33,942 bases of DNA from an uncultured Alphaproteobacteria bacterium (GTDB taxonomy: Bacteria; Pseudomonadota; Alphaproteobacteria; Rhizobiales; TMED25). Positions 33,750 to 33,942 of this stretch are shown here, in pieces. A model generated the notes under the pieces. The model was not told where the DNA came from, made no database searches, and was given only the letters and a program-made list of their open reading frames with translations. The first letter of the stretch is position 1. The number at the start of each line of letters is the position of its first letter. The stretch spans positions 1 through 33,942 of the forward strand of contig CALJEH010000050.1 in the NCBI GenBank assembly GCA_938074435.1, given 5' to 3'. The position numbers and the translations under genes were made by a program.

Positions 33750-33942
33750 ATGATTAGAGATGAAATAAACGATCAATTAAAAAAAGCAATGCTGAATAAA
33801 GATAAGGATTATACATCAACCTTAAGATTGATTTTAGCTGCAATAAAAGACCGTGAAATACTAGAGAGAGCAAAGAATAAAAGCGTTGAGGATGACATAA
33901 TTATTGAAGTTTTATCTAAAATGGTCAAGCAACGGGTAGAAT
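33750..33942 (+). CDS. GatB/YqeY domain-containing protein, C-terminus cut off by window edge
   Basis: Only the ORF's first 64 codons are in the window, so it is missing from the ORF track. It reads MIREINDQLKKAML, then TSTLRLILAAIKDREI and the start of a helix ending VLSKMVKQR. This is the N-terminus of the YqeY family, which is related to the tRNA-binding C-terminal domain of GatB. In bacteria that use indirect tRNA aminoacylation it may interact with tRNA, but function is not settled. Its place divergent from carA and, in many alphaproteobacteria, just before dnaG and rpoD supports the call. Confidence 0.88.
   Translation, partial: MIRDEINDQLKKAMLNKDKDYTSTLRLILAAIKDREILERAKNKSVEDDIIIEVLSKMVKQRVE

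Overview
The window is chromosomal core sequence from an AT-rich member of the Alphaproteobacteria. It holds 38 protein genes, two of them cut by the window edges. The lineage call rests on three things. Protein families such as UbiK, DUF1285, DUF6111 and a MidA/NDUFAF7-type methyltransferase are typical of alphaproteobacteria. Gene neighbourhoods known from that class are present: trmL divergent from petABC, uvrC-pgsA-moaD-moaE, and carA-carB-greA-trxB divergent from a GatB/YqeY gene. Complex III is of the three-subunit petABC type. Gaps are short, several genes overlap, and A/T is strongly favoured, which suggests a compact, possibly marine genome; genus cannot be named from this sequence. 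I see no tRNA, rRNA, CRISPR array, transposase, integrase or phage gene, and no gene-free stretch longer than about 170 bases.

Layout. 1-1315 (minus): 3'-truncated msrA and a Xi-class glutathione transferase. 1415-4603 (plus): GNAT acetyltransferase, DUF1285, NUDIX CoA pyrophosphatase, DUF6111 membrane protein and CCA-adding enzyme. 4577-5933 (minus): trmL-hemF. 6085-9329 (plus): cytochrome bc1 operon petABC, then apt. 9326-15517 (minus): lgt, midA-like methyltransferase and pgeF; then prs, rplY/ctc, pth and ychF. 15599-18896 (plus): ubiK, ybjN-like gene, proC, TetR-fold gene and ilvE. 18893-24831 (minus): uvrB, SDR reductase, uvrC, pgsA, moaD, moaE. 24981-26495 (plus): ABM-domain protein and an aspartate-type aminotransferase, ending in a clear terminator. 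26664-33588 (minus): carA, carB, greA, trxB, lysR. 33750 to end (plus): truncated GatB/YqeY gene.

Functionally this is housekeeping: respiration (petABC, ubiK), haem (hemF), translation (CCA-adding enzyme, trmL, pth, L25, ychF), nucleotides (apt, prs, carAB), envelope (lgt, pgsA, pgeF), molybdopterin (moaDE), amino acids (proC, ilvE, aminotransferase), excision repair (uvrB, uvrC), redox defence (msrA, GST, trxB) and transcript elongation (greA).

I found no convincing new multi-gene system. The best unexplained signals are non-coding: a nested inverted repeat whose outer arm ends exactly at the ybjN-like start codon; a long imperfect inverted repeat before ilvE; a duplicated 12-mer in the prs leader; a GAACAT/ATGTTC dyad before the GNAT gene; and a tandem 10-mer that duplicates the greA Shine-Dalgarno. 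All were found by eye, and none has been tested for conservation.
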